DNA of 64,000 bases from the NCBI GenBank assembly GCA_007692425.1, contig RECG01000019.1, forward strand, positions 31,304 through 95,303, written 5' to 3'. The notes under the pieces were generated by a model. That model saw only the letters and a program-made list of their open reading frames with translations. It was not told where the DNA came from and did no database searches. This document shows positions 24,450-33,627 of the stretch, piece by piece. The translations under genes were made by a program, and so were the position numbers. The number at the start of each line of letters is the position of its first letter. The stretch's first letter is position 1. The DNA comes from Acholeplasmataceae bacterium. GTDB lineage: Bacteria > Bacillota_I > Bacilli_A > Acholeplasmatales > Acholeplasmataceae.

Positions 24450-25328
24450 TCATCCTTTGGTGAGATAGATGGTTTTTTGATGCAGGAAGCCGTCATCCCA
24501 TGTTTCATCATAAGTCTGTTGCAAGACTTTGATGACGGCGTCATTTTTCTCTTTTACATGATATAGCGGCAAGACCTTGAGCGCATAATCATCATCCTTG
24601 AAGATGGTGTCAATGAGCAGGTAATCGACCAGCTTTGCCAGGTCTTGCAAGTCGTCAAGACTTGACATGACCTTGGCCCGGAAGACATGTGTTCCCGCCT
24701 CGTCCTCAAGGACGGGCATGGCGTCATCAAGCCGTGTTTCTTCAATCAAACGAAGACTGCGGGCATCATGATAAGGATGGTCATCACCGTGGAACCGCAT
24801 GTATGTTTCCACCAGTTGACGCTTGGTGTAAAACATCGACAAATGACCATGGCCGTGCATGAACAATGCATAGGACGTTGATCCGGCGATGGTCTTGATG
24901 TCCGCGAGCGTGATTTCTTTGGCGACGAACGCCCCGAAAATGCCTTCGCGGCTCAAAAAATTGAAATCATGACGGTTGGTCAACAAGGTATCGGGATGAT
25001 AGACGACCTTGCCGGCGTGCCCCCATGCCTTGAGCAGGCGGACCGCACCCAGGTCTGAGACAATCACACCGGTCACACGGTCAAGATCAAGCTGACGCAT
25101 ATCGTGTGTGAAACGGTCTAATTCCTGATCGCTGAAAAGCCGGTTGGCTTGAAGAAAGACTTCTTGATGCAAAGCACCGGCCTCGTCGATGATGGCGTTA
25201 AGGTCAGACAGGCTGAAACTGACGGTCAGCCTGGTGCCGGTGGCGTCGTTACCCACGACAAAACCGCCCGCAAAAGGGGCCAGTGTCTTCATCATGGCCT
25301 TGTCATGCAACGTGGTCAGCAATCTCAT
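24450..25328 (-). CDS. U32-family protein, small subunit (YrrN/TrhP1-like)
   Basis: A divergent U32-family TIM-barrel protein of 292 residues that pairs with the larger U32 protein just downstream, as yrrN-yrrO do in B. subtilis. It lacks the Cys-rich signature of the large partner; conserved-looking features are the VSDLGAVRLL strand and FMHGHGHLSMFY near residues 165-176, corresponding to the HG-(x)-C signature region without the cysteines. The start at 25328 is taken from GGAAGG eight bases upstream. A terminator lies immediately before it. Confidence 0.8.
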   Translation of the reverse strand: MRLLTTLHDKAMMKTLAPFAGGFVVGNDATGTRLTVSFSLSDLNAIIDEAGALHQEVFLQANRLFSDQELDRFTHDMRQLDLDRVTGVIVSDLGAVRLLKAWGHAGKVVYHPDTLLTNRHDFNFLSREGIFGAFVAKEITLADIKTIAGSTSYALFMHGHGHLSMFYTKRQLVETYMRFHGDDHPYHDARSLRLIEETRLDDAMPVLEDEAGTHVFRAKVMSSLDDLQDLAKLVDYLLIDTIFKDDDYALKVLPLYHVKEKNDAVIKVLQQTYDETWDDGFLHQKTIYLTKG

Positions 25329-25343
25329 CTGGTTTTCCTTCCG

Positions 25344-25395
25344 TCTTAAAAACAAAAGCCCCCCGTCACGGATGACAGGTGCCGATCGGGCTTTT
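25344..25395 (-). terminator. Terminator or attenuator between DUF1292 gene and yrrN-like gene
   Basis: Minus-strand stem AAAAGCCC/GGGCTTTT (25388-25395 and 25354-25361) enclosing 26 bases, then TTTTGTTTTTAA. It ends about 16 bases before the next start codon, so the U32 genes probably rely on read-through. Confidence 0.75.
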
Positions 25396-25412
25396 GCATG
25401 TTTTGATATCGA

Positions 25413-25703
25413 TCAGGCGGGTTCTTCTTCGTCTTCTTCCTCATCGAGTTCTGCATCAATTTCATCATAAAACTTTTGCAGGACATCGTCGAGCATGGCC
25501 CATTCCTCTTCGGTTTCGATGTCTTCGAATGTGCCTTCTTGTTCGTTTTCACCGGGGACATAGATGGCGGCGCTGACTTCCTCGGAATCGACGAATTCAA
25601 ACACCACATACTGCTTGCCGTCTACCTCGTGCGTGAACAAAATCTCACAAATGGATTCGACACCGTTCTCATCGGTAACCATGATTTGATTCTCTTTCAA
25701 CAT
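25413..25703 (-). CDS. DUF1292 (YrzB-like) acidic protein
   Basis: Small DUF1292 protein of unknown function, regularly found after ruvX in Bacillota. The 96-residue sequence has a beta-rich first half (ILFTHEVDGKQYVVF) and an extremely acidic C-terminus of Glu and Asp. The ATG at 25703 is chosen because AGGAG lies nine bases upstream; the ATG three codons earlier touches the ribosome site. Confidence 0.9.
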   Translation of the reverse strand: MLKENQIMVTDENGVESICEILFTHEVDGKQYVVFEFVDSEEVSAAIYVPGENEQEGTFEDIETEEEWAMLDDVLQKFYDEIDAELDEEEDEEEPA

Positions 25704-25718
25704 GATGATCATCTCCTT

Positions 25719-26141
25719 TTATGTTCTGGATTGGTAATCAAGATAGTTTTGTAAAATGATGACAGCAGCCAGGGCGTCTTTCTTTTGCTTTTGCGTTTTG
25801 CGTGACTGGTCGGCCTTGACCATCGTCTTGATGGCGGTCTGGGTCGAAAGACGTTCGTCCCACAAGACGACCTCGATGGGTCGGAGCGTGAGAATGCCTT
25901 CCCTGACGGATTCACTGATCTTGCCGCGGATGCCGACATCATTGTTCATGTGCTTGGGATAACCAAGCACCACGACGTTGATGTCGTGTGCATCAATCAA
26001 GCTGATGATGATGTCGATGGCATCGCCATAAGCGCCATCCGGAAAACGATGCGTGTCCAAGGCGTGGGCGATGATGCCCGATTCACTCAAGGCGACACCG
26101 AGTGTGCGGCTGCCGAGATCAAGTCCTAAATACCGTTTCAT
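25719..26141 (-). CDS. ruvX: Holliday junction resolvase-like / rRNA-processing nuclease RuvX (YqgF)
   Basis: RNase H-fold nuclease implicated in 16S rRNA 5' end processing and proposed as a Holliday junction resolvase. The 140-residue protein has LGLDLGSRTLGVA (catalytic Asp), VLGYPKHMN, WDERLSTQTA (Glu) and KKDALAAVIIL (final Asp). Its ATG overlaps the alaS stop by four bases, preserving the alaS-ruvX-DUF1292 order. Confidence 0.95.
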   Translation of the reverse strand: MKRYLGLDLGSRTLGVALSESGIIAHALDTHRFPDGAYGDAIDIIISLIDAHDINVVVLGYPKHMNNDVGIRGKISESVREGILTLRPIEVVLWDERLSTQTAIKTMVKADQSRKTQKQKKDALAAVIILQNYLDYQSRT

Positions 26142-28717
26142 AACAGTTCCTCGATGGCTTTGAGTGCGGCTTCAAGCTTGTCTTTGTGCGAGGTGCCGCC
26201 CTGGGCCATGTGCGGCTTTCCGCCACCTGAACCGTCGGTCAATCCGGCGGCTTTTTTAATGAGCACATCGGCATTACCGAGGGCGCTCTTGCACAGGAAG
26301 GTCACTTTGTCATCATTGACATTCGCGATGAAAATGACCTCTGCCTTTATTTTATCATAGAGTGCGTCCATCAACTGTTTCAAAATCCTGCCATCGATGT
26401 CATGGGTGATGACCAGTTGACGTTTGTTCGCAGGATCGGTGATGAAATCATCGAGACGTTTGAGCACGTCATGCTGTTTTTGAAGGTTGATTTCCTTTTC
26501 GAGCTGACGGATGATGTCTTTAAGTAATGATAGGTGTTGCCGGCCATTGATGATATCTTGATAACTGCCCGTCACGACGGGTGCTTTGGGCAGGTCGGCT
26601 TTGGGCGAAAGTCTTGTAATCTTGTCTTCAAGCAATTGCCGTTCGTTGTCAATCGGCTCCAGATAGGTGGTCATGTCGGCTTTGAGATCCGGGCCTGTCA
26701 CCCCTTCCATGCGGTAGATGCCTGAGCCGATCGATTCATAGGAAGTGATGGCGAAATCAATGATTTGCCGGGTGTTGTCGACGTGCGTGCCGCCGCAAAG
26801 CTCCTTGCTCCAACCCATGTCGACGACCCTGACGACATCACCGTATTTCTCGCCGAACAAGGCTAACGCGCCATATTGTCTCGCATCATCTAGTGACATG
26901 TGCCGGATGTTGACATCAAGCGGTTCGTCATGGATATGATGTTTGACCAGACGTTCGACTTCAAGGATGGTCTGGTCGCCTTCGGTCTCATAATGGTTGA
27001 AGTCAAAGCGCCAGGCTTTGGGGGCGACCTGTGACCCTTGCTGGTTGGTATGTTTGCCCATGATGTCTTTGATGGCCTGATGAAAAAGGTGGGCGGCGCT
27101 ATGGTTGCGGATGGTGCGCTGCCGTTTTTTGGCATCGACGATGGCGAGCACCTCGTCACCTTCCGTCAAGTCACCTTCGACCACGTGCAGATGCTGACCG
27201 TTGGGCAGTTTGATGACATCGGTGACCGTCAGTCCGTTGATCGTGCCCTCATCGGCGACCTGGCCCCCGCTGGCAGCATAAAACGGCGTCTGGTCCAGGA
27301 TGATGCCTTCAGGGAACACCTTGATGACCTTGGCTTCAGCCTGCAAGGTCTCATAACCGATGAACAGGGACGATGTCTTGAACTTGAGATAGGCTTCTTC
27401 CTGTGTTTTCATGCCACCCTTGACGGAACGGGCGCTGCGGGAACGCTTTTTTTGCTCTTCGAGGGCTTGCTGAAAAGCGTGTTCATCGACCTTGACGCCT
27501 AGTTCTTCGGCGTATTCCAAGGTCAGTTCGATCGGAAAACCATACGTGTCATAGAGTTTGAAGGCGGTCTGTCCGGACACTGTGTCACCTTCTTTGGCGA
27601 TGGCCTCCATCAAGTGTTTCTCACCCTCGTTGATGGTCTCTAAAAACTTCTCTTCTTCTTTCAAAATCAGTTTGGCAACGATGTCTTTGGTCTCATGCAG
27701 GTTTTGATAAAAGACACCCATGGTGTCGACGACATCATCGACCAACCGGTAAAGGAATGGTTCGTTCAGGTTGAGTTGACGGCCGTATTTGACGGCCCGA
27801 CGCAACAACCGACGCAAGACATAGCCGCGTCCCTCGTTGGATAAAATCGCGCCGTCGCTGATGGCAAAGACGAGTGCCTTGACATGGTCGGCGATGACCT
27901 TGTAGGCCATCTGGCCTTCATAGGGAACGCCGCTCAAGGCTTCGGTGTGCTTGATGATCGGGAAAAAGAGGTCGGTCTCAAAATTGGTTTCGGTGCCTTG
28001 GATGACGCAGGCGAAACGCTCGAGACCGGCACCGGTGTCGATGTTCTGGTTGGGCAGTTCGGGATATTGGTCGCGGGTCAGTCCCGGTTTGGCATTAAAC
28101 TGTGAGAAGACGATGTTCCAGATTTCGATGTAACGATCATTTTCGATATCCTGCTCGAGCAGTTCGATGCCGCGTGTGTCATGGGCTTCGCCGCGGTCGA
28201 AATAAATCTCGGTATCCGGTCCGCAGGGGCCGGGACCAATCTCCCAGTAGTTATCGCTTCTGGGGATGACATGAGTGGGATCGACGCCACAGTCGAGCCA
28301 ATGTTGTCTGGCTTCCTCGTCATCCGGATAATAGGTCATGTAGAGCTTGTCTTGGGGAAAGCCGAACCATTTTGGATCGGTCAAGAGCTCAAAACCCCAT
28401 TGGATGGCTTCCTTCTTGAAATAATCGCCAATCGAAAAATTGCCAAGCATCTCGAAGAAGGTATGATGGCGCGCAGTCTTCCCGACATGCTCGATGTCGT
28501 TGGTGCGGATGCACTTCTGGACATTGACAAGACGGGGGTTGGGGGGTGTCTCGGTGCCGTCGAAGTATTTCTTCAACGGGGCGACACCGGCATTGATCCA
28601 AAGCAGGGTCGGATCGTTTTGGGGCACGAGCGAGGCGGACGCCTCGATCCGGTGCCGTTTGCTTTCGAAAAACGAAAGCCAGGTGTTTCTGATTTCAGCT
28701 GCGGTCATGGTCTTCAT
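26138..28717 (-). CDS. alaS: Alanyl-tRNA synthetase
   Basis: Charges tRNA-Ala and edits mischarged Ser and Gly. Visible are the class II catalytic core with HTFFEMLGNFSIGDYF (motif 2 area), GLERFACV (motif 3 area), the editing-domain zinc ligands in HSAAHLFHQAI and ELCGGTHVDNT, and the C-terminal DHHA1 domain ending GGGKPHMAQGG. Length 859 is normal. The start at 28717 follows GGAGGAGTC. Expression is controlled by the T-box leader directly upstream. Confidence 0.98.
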   Translation of the reverse strand: MKTMTAAEIRNTWLSFFESKRHRIEASASLVPQNDPTLLWINAGVAPLKKYFDGTETPPNPRLVNVQKCIRTNDIEHVGKTARHHTFFEMLGNFSIGDYFKKEAIQWGFELLTDPKWFGFPQDKLYMTYYPDDEEARQHWLDCGVDPTHVIPRSDNYWEIGPGPCGPDTEIYFDRGEAHDTRGIELLEQDIENDRYIEIWNIVFSQFNAKPGLTRDQYPELPNQNIDTGAGLERFACVIQGTETNFETDLFFPIIKHTEALSGVPYEGQMAYKVIADHVKALVFAISDGAILSNEGRGYVLRRLLRRAVKYGRQLNLNEPFLYRLVDDVVDTMGVFYQNLHETKDIVAKLILKEEEKFLETINEGEKHLMEAIAKEGDTVSGQTAFKLYDTYGFPIELTLEYAEELGVKVDEHAFQQALEEQKKRSRSARSVKGGMKTQEEAYLKFKTSSLFIGYETLQAEAKVIKVFPEGIILDQTPFYAASGGQVADEGTINGLTVTDVIKLPNGQHLHVVEGDLTEGDEVLAIVDAKKRQRTIRNHSAAHLFHQAIKDIMGKHTNQQGSQVAPKAWRFDFNHYETEGDQTILEVERLVKHHIHDEPLDVNIRHMSLDDARQYGALALFGEKYGDVVRVVDMGWSKELCGGTHVDNTRQIIDFAITSYESIGSGIYRMEGVTGPDLKADMTTYLEPIDNERQLLEDKITRLSPKADLPKAPVVTGSYQDIINGRQHLSLLKDIIRQLEKEINLQKQHDVLKRLDDFITDPANKRQLVITHDIDGRILKQLMDALYDKIKAEVIFIANVNDDKVTFLCKSALGNADVLIKKAAGLTDGSGGGKPHMAQGGTSHKDKLEAALKAIEELL

Positions 28718-28731
28718 GCTGACTCCTCCTT

Positions 28732-28932
28732 TAAAACAAAACGCCCTCAGAATATCTAAGGACGTATGATCTACGCGGTACCACCTTAGTTCTAGCAATG
28801 CTAGCCCTCTTATGTCGTTAAGGCCGACTGACCGGTTGCTCCCAAACAGCGTTCACAGGGGCCATGCTTCGTTTCCACCAACCACGAAGTCTCTGGTTCA
28901 AGACACACCTGTTACTCCTTTTGTTCATCGCA
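28732..28932 (-). promoter_or_regulatory. T-box riboswitch of alaS
   Basis: Minus-strand leader with Stem I features (AGAGA and a GGTGGAAAC distal loop), the T-box sequence AAGGTGGTACCGCG at 28774-28788, and a terminator stem CGTCCTTAG/CTGAGGGCG at about 28741-28765 with a T-rich tail. The likely specifier is GCT (28848-28850), an Ala codon, by alignment with the thrS leader. Uncharged tRNA-Ala would stabilise the antiterminator and raise alaS expression. Confidence 0.92.
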
Positions 28933-28937
28933 ATCAT

Positions 28938-28966
28938 ATTTTAACACAGGGCATGACGATTGTAAA
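28938..28966 (-). promoter_or_regulatory. Promoter of alaS
   Basis: TTTACA (28961-28966), a 17-base spacer and TAAAAT (28938-28943) with TG at the extended -10 position. It lies directly after the GNAT gene, and no terminator separates the two. Confidence 0.75.
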
Positions 28967-28979
28967 GCATCAGAAAGGG

Positions 28980-29420
28980 TTATCGGTTTTCATGAATCAT
29001 TTCAAAATGAAGAATATCTTCTTCCATATAAGGTCCTTTGACGACTTTGAAGCCGAATGACTCATAATAGTCACGCAAATAGGCCTGCCCGGAAATCCGG
29101 ACCGGTTGACCCTTGATGTCGTTCATGGCGGCCATGATGATCGTCCGGGCCAGTCCCCTGCTGCGGTAATCAGGATCGGTCGCGACCCGGCTGAAGGCAT
29201 ATTCGTCAAACTTGTGTCCCGGCGGGATGAGCCTGAGGTAGCAGATCATCTTGCCGTTGTCCAACATGAAATAATGGACGCTCGGCTGATCCCGGTAATC
29301 CGTATCAAGATAAAGGATCTGCTGTTCCATGATGAAGACTTTGTTGCGTAGGTCGATGATTTGATATAGTTCTTGGTTGGTTAATGCGTCAAACGGCTTT
29401 TTGATGATAGGGTAGGACAT
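28980..29420 (-). CDS. GNAT-family N-acetyltransferase, ElaA-like
   Basis: Acetyl-CoA-dependent acetyltransferase of unknown substrate. The 146-residue sequence resembles ElaA: LRNKVFIMEQQILYLDTD near the N-terminus, CYLRLIPPG, and the CoA loop DPDYRSRGLARTII (about residues 80-93). The ATG at 29420 overlaps the PAP2 gene by 32 bases; longer in-frame extension lies wholly within PAP2 and is unlikely. It is the last gene of the rnr-smpB-patatin-PAP2 operon. Confidence 0.85.
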   Translation of the reverse strand: MSYPIIKKPFDALTNQELYQIIDLRNKVFIMEQQILYLDTDYRDQPSVHYFMLDNGKMICYLRLIPPGHKFDEYAFSRVATDPDYRSRGLARTIIMAAMNDIKGQPVRISGQAYLRDYYESFGFKVVKGPYMEEDILHFEMIHENR

Positions 29421-30255
29421 GTTTGAAGACCCACGGTGCGCCCAGCGCAGCCCAGATGCCAATCAGGAAATAGCGGAAGAAATCAAAGAGACTCGTATCG
29501 GGAAACACGACTTTCAACCCTTCTTTGATCAAGATCGCGACCACCAGACCGGTCACCACTTTGACAATCTGCACCCACAAAGGTGCCCTGACCTCAAAAC
29601 CGACTTTCAACTTCTCAACAGCGTAACCGATGGCAAACCCGGTCATGCCGCCACCGGCGATGACGAGATTGCGGTCGGTGACGAAAAACAATAACGGTGG
29701 AATGATGGCCAACAGATACAGGGTCACCAAGTGTTCTTTGTCTTTCATCAAAGGCGACAATTTGAACGCGGCGTATCCGGACAAGAGTCCGAGGAAGGTC
29801 CCCACGATGACATCACTGAGATAGTGCTGTCCAAGATAAATCCGTGACAAAGGCACGAAAATCAAAATGAAAATCGCGCTGTACATCAACCAGGAAAGGT
29901 TTGTCCGACGCTTGCCTTCAAGCATGGTATAACCGATGACACCGGCGGCTTGTGAGTGTCCGCTCGGAAAGGAATAGCCGGCTGTTTCAACACCGGGCAG
30001 GTCGGGCACACGGACCCCTTCCTGGGTGAAAGGACGTGGTCTTTGAAAGATTTCTTTTAATGAGGCGTTGAGAATGGCGGAAATCAGAAAGGCCAGCACG
30101 AAGGCGTGCGCGTATTTCTTGTTGATGGTCCAGTAAAGAATGGCGGCGATGACAATGAAGACATACTGGTCGCCGATTTGTGTGACAATGTAGAAAAACC
30201 AGTCGAATAGCGGATTGCTCAGTTGTTGAAACGCTTTGACAAATTCAAGATCCAT
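29389..30255 (-). CDS. PAP2-superfamily membrane phosphatase
   Basis: Integral membrane phosphatase acting on a lipid phosphate, such as undecaprenyl or phosphatidylglycerol phosphate; the exact substrate cannot be read from sequence. The 288-residue protein has about seven to eight hydrophobic helices and the three PAP2 motifs: KEIFQRPRP (about 67-75), PSGHSQ (about 97-102) and RIYLGQHYLSD (about 138-148). It overlaps the patatin gene by 11 bases. AAAGGAAA precedes the ATG. Confidence 0.9.
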   Translation of the reverse strand: MDLEFVKAFQQLSNPLFDWFFYIVTQIGDQYVFIVIAAILYWTINKKYAHAFVLAFLISAILNASLKEIFQRPRPFTQEGVRVPDLPGVETAGYSFPSGHSQAAGVIGYTMLEGKRRTNLSWLMYSAIFILIFVPLSRIYLGQHYLSDVIVGTFLGLLSGYAAFKLSPLMKDKEHLVTLYLLAIIPPLLFFVTDRNLVIAGGGMTGFAIGYAVEKLKVGFEVRAPLWVQIVKVVTGLVVAILIKEGLKVVFPDTSLFDFFRYFLIGIWAALGAPWVFKHVLPYHQKAV

Positions 30256-31150
30256 GTTCTGTTTCCTTTCCTTTTATCGTTTTGTGAATAGTATGTTCCA
30301 CATCTTTGTCCAGACGGACATACTGATGATTGTCCGGAACCGTGAAGCGGTGATGGTCATCAAGATGACCTTGATGAATCAGTTTGTCGAGCATGGCCTT
30401 GCCGATTTCAAAACCGTATGCCGATTTTTCCTTGACACTTTCAGGTTTGAAATCAAACACGTCATAAGGGATTTTATGAAAGAGATAGCGGGGTTCAAAG
30501 TCAACCAGCAAGACAGGTGCATCCTCATATTTTTGCGGTTTGAAGAATTTATGGATCGGGACGGCCAAAATGATGTTGCATCCCGCATCAAGTAAAGGTT
30601 GGACTGGGCAGTTGTCAAGCGCGCCGCCGTCCACATAGGACTTGTCGTCAATCGTGGTCGAGCCGAAGACAAGAGGGATGGATGCCGAGGCAAGCACCGC
30701 CTTGTGGGGATCCTTGAAATCATTCAAGTGAAAGACTTCTTTTTCCATGCGGTGGATCATGACTTGTTCGATCAGCTTGTCTTTACGGATCTTGGCAGCG
30801 GTCGCGTAACCATGAACACGACTGTCGCGGATTTCCGAGAGGGTGATTTCACGGACCAGTTCATCATAGAGTTTCTGCAAACTGAATAAACCTAGCCGGT
30901 CATCCTTGAGACGGGCCAGACCTTGTCCGTAAACATCCGCATTCTCGATTCTTTCCCAGATTTCACACATCCGTTCATGGCTCAGACGCGCCATCACCAA
31001 CAAGGTGTTGATGGCGCCGATGGAGGTGCCGGATACGTGTTGGATGTCTTTGAGAATACCGGCTTCATCAAGCGCTTTGAGGATGCCGATCTGATAACTT
31101 CCGCGGGCCCCGCCGCCACCGAGCGCCAGGCCAATGACCGGTTTGTTCAT
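30245..31150 (-). CDS. Patatin-like phospholipase
   Basis: Predicted cytoplasmic lipid acyl hydrolase with a Ser-Asp dyad. The 301-residue protein has the oxyanion loop GGGGARG (about 11-17), nucleophile motif GTSIG (about 41-45) and DGG in YVDGGALDNCP. It lies four bases after smpB and overlaps the PAP2 phosphatase, suggesting a pair of lipid-processing enzymes. It resembles bacterial RssA/YchK-type patatins, whose targets are largely unknown. Confidence 0.9.
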   Translation of the reverse strand: MNKPVIGLALGGGGARGSYQIGILKALDEAGILKDIQHVSGTSIGAINTLLVMARLSHERMCEIWERIENADVYGQGLARLKDDRLGLFSLQKLYDELVREITLSEIRDSRVHGYATAAKIRKDKLIEQVMIHRMEKEVFHLNDFKDPHKAVLASASIPLVFGSTTIDDKSYVDGGALDNCPVQPLLDAGCNIILAVPIHKFFKPQKYEDAPVLLVDFEPRYLFHKIPYDVFDFKPESVKEKSAYGFEIGKAMLDKLIHQGHLDDHHRFTVPDNHQYVRLDKDVEHTIHKTIKGKETEHGS

Positions 31151-31154
31151 GGCA

Positions 31155-31598
31155 TCACCTTGGTTTCAGGATCTTGCGCATGCGCATTTCCTGGTCTTTA
31201 TCTTTCAGACTTTGTCGTTTATCATGTAACTTCTTGCCTTTGGCAAGACCGACTTCCAGTTTGGCAAGTCCTTCTTTCATGTAGAGTTTCAAGGGTATGA
31301 CCGTGTAACCTTGTTCCCGGGTCTTGCTGAAGAGTTTGGTGATTTCATGTTTGTGCAACAACAATTTGCGGGGACGGGTCTCTTCATGGTTGTGCCGGTT
31401 GCTGAAATCATATTTTGATATATGCATGTTGCTGACGTAAGCCTCGCCTTCCTTGAAAGAGACGTACGCATCATTGACGTTGACCTTGCCTTGCCGGATG
31501 GATTTGATTTCGCTGCCTAAAAGCTGGAGACCGGCTTCATAAGTGTCCTCGATGAAATATTCAAAACGGGCCTTCTTGTTTTGAGTGATGATTTTCAT
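31155..31598 (-). CDS. smpB: tmRNA-binding protein SmpB
   Basis: Partner of tmRNA in rescue of stalled ribosomes. The 147-residue protein shows QNKKARFEYFIEDTYEAG, LLGSEIKSIRQG and a basic tail that follows KKLHDKR. It overlaps rnr by four bases, a common pairing because RNase R degrades the defective mRNA during trans-translation. The ssrA gene is not in the window. Confidence 0.97.
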   Translation of the reverse strand: MKIITQNKKARFEYFIEDTYEAGLQLLGSEIKSIRQGKVNVNDAYVSFKEGEAYVSNMHISKYDFSNRHNHEETRPRKLLLHKHEITKLFSKTREQGYTVIPLKLYMKEGLAKLEVGLAKGKKLHDKRQSLKDKDQEMRMRKILKPR

Positions 31599-33610
31599 GA
31601 TGATGACCTTCTTTTTTTAGACCGGGTCTTGTCAACCATGGTGAAATCGATCTTGCGGGTGGCAAGATCGACACCGACGAGTTCGACCGTGACTTCATCA
31701 CCTAAACGATAGCGTGTGCCCCGGTTGCCGACAAAGACCAGATTGGCTTCATGATAAGAGAAATAATCGTTGAGTTCACGTAAAGGGACAAACCCTTCAA
31801 TGCCGTTTTGCAGCCTGACAAACATGCCGGAAGGCATCATCTGGGTGATGGTCGCCTTGAATCGTTGACCGAGCTTGTCAAGCAAAAACTCACAACTCTT
31901 GAGCTTGGCGACATCCCGTTCCATCTGGATGGCCTTGCGCTCCTGGTCGGAGGTGTGTTGGGCGATGTCATGCATGATATAGTCGTAATGCTTGATGTCT
32001 TTGGCATAACGTTTGCTTTCACCGAGCACGAAAAGATGGATCATGCGATGCAACATCAAATCGGGATAACGCCGGATCGGTGAGGTGAAATGACTGTAAT
32101 GTCTGGCACCAAGTCCATAATGGATGTCGTTGATGTCGCTGTATTTGGCCTTTTGCATCGAACGCAACAACAACATATGGATGATGGGGCCATAATTTGT
32201 CTGGGCGGTGCTCTTGGTCAGGTGTTGAAGAGGGCGGGGGTTGCCAAGCTGTTTCAAATTGACCGGAATCCCGAGTTTTTGAATGGTCAAGAGGGCGGTC
32301 CTCAGTTTTTCCACATCCGGTTTTTCATGGATCCGGTAAAGGGCCGGAAGCTTGGCATGATGCATATGGGCGGCTACTGTTTCGTTGGCGACCAGCATCA
32401 ACGATTCAATCAGTTCCTCGGCTTCATCCGTGAGCCGTTCGTAGACGTCAAGGACACGACCTTTCTGGTCGAGGACAAAACCGATTTCTGTGCTTTCAAA
32501 CTCAATTTCACCACGCTGTTTCCGTAATTTTTTAAGTTTTTGCGACAGTTCGTTCATCTGTGTCAACATCGTTTCAAGCGTCTTGTTGCTGAGGGTGACG
32601 CCCTTCTTCAAGAAAGCATTGACTTCATCGTAATTGAGTCTTCTTTTGCTTTCGATGATGGTTTTTTCAATCTTATGGGACACCACTTTCGCCTCTTGGT
32701 CAAGCACCATCAGACAAGACAGGGTGTACTTCCGTTCATGGGGGTTGAGCGAACATAGGTCATTGGATAACAAATGGGGCAGCATCGGCATGACGCGGTC
32801 GGCCAGATAAGCACTGGTGCTACGTTCATAAGCGGCCTCATCAAGCGGTGTATCAGGCCTGACATAATGGCTGACATCCGCGATGTGGACACCAAGATGA
32901 TAATGGTCGTCCTTGACTTCCAGGCTGATGGCGTCATCAAGATCCTTGGCATCCTTGCCATCGATGGTGACGATCAACTGACGGGTCAGGTCAAGACGTG
33001 TGTGTTGTTCATGGTCATGATCGATGACCAGGTTTTCAAGTGATGACATGACCTTGTCGTCAAAAGACAACGGCCATTGATAGGCATACACGATTTTCAT
33101 GGTTTCAATGTCGGGATCGTTGCGGTGTCCGATGATCTTGTCCACATGGGTGTGGATGCTCTTGGCGCGGATCTCATCGACTTTGAGCATGACCACATGT
33201 CCGGTCACCAGACCATCGGTCTTGTCCACGGACAAGGGACGGTCAAGATGGATTTCAGCGTCAAATTGGAAACCGCGTTTGGTTTTTTTGACTGTGGCGA
33301 CAATCGTCGTCAACGCCCGTTTAAGGACGAGTTCGACCTTGGGGTTCATGCCATCCCTGACCAGGACGATGTCATCATGCATGGCGTCACCAAGATGGGC
33401 TTGCTCGATGTAGATGTCATCGGTGGTCTGACGCAGGAAGCCGAAGGTGCGCTTATGGTCGAGGCGGCCGATCAAAATATCCGGTTTGAGCATGACATAA
33501 GGGTCCTGCCTGGTTAAAAAAGGGAATTGAGCAAGGTCAATGTCCTTCAGTTCATCTTGATGTAGTTTTCGGGTCTGCTCCTCATAGAAGCGCATGTATA
33601 ATTTGCTCAT
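31595..33610 (-). CDS. rnr: Ribonuclease R
   Basis: Processive 3'-5' exoribonuclease of the RNB family. The 671-residue protein has a cold-shock domain near the N-terminus (FGFLRQTTDDIYI), the RNB catalytic motif IDGKDAKDLDDA with its acidic residues (about 211-222), and a C-terminal S1 domain (FKATITQMMPSGMFVRL). It is shorter than the usual 700-800 because the N-terminal helix-turn-helix and the C-terminal basic tail are reduced. GAGGAG precedes the ATG. It begins the rnr-smpB-patatin-PAP2-GNAT operon. Confidence 0.96.
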   Translation of the reverse strand: MSKLYMRFYEEQTRKLHQDELKDIDLAQFPFLTRQDPYVMLKPDILIGRLDHKRTFGFLRQTTDDIYIEQAHLGDAMHDDIVLVRDGMNPKVELVLKRALTTIVATVKKTKRGFQFDAEIHLDRPLSVDKTDGLVTGHVVMLKVDEIRAKSIHTHVDKIIGHRNDPDIETMKIVYAYQWPLSFDDKVMSSLENLVIDHDHEQHTRLDLTRQLIVTIDGKDAKDLDDAISLEVKDDHYHLGVHIADVSHYVRPDTPLDEAAYERSTSAYLADRVMPMLPHLLSNDLCSLNPHERKYTLSCLMVLDQEAKVVSHKIEKTIIESKRRLNYDEVNAFLKKGVTLSNKTLETMLTQMNELSQKLKKLRKQRGEIEFESTEIGFVLDQKGRVLDVYERLTDEAEELIESLMLVANETVAAHMHHAKLPALYRIHEKPDVEKLRTALLTIQKLGIPVNLKQLGNPRPLQHLTKSTAQTNYGPIIHMLLLRSMQKAKYSDINDIHYGLGARHYSHFTSPIRRYPDLMLHRMIHLFVLGESKRYAKDIKHYDYIMHDIAQHTSDQERKAIQMERDVAKLKSCEFLLDKLGQRFKATITQMMPSGMFVRLQNGIEGFVPLRELNDYFSYHEANLVFVGNRGTRYRLGDEVTVELVGVDLATRKIDFTMVDKTRSKKRRSSS

Positions 33611-33627
33611 GTGATCTCCTCGTTTCC

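Noticed and set aside
28980..29462. Longer GNAT protein starting inside PAP2
   Set aside because: The added 14 residues come from PAP2 coding sequence read in another frame and do not match the family.
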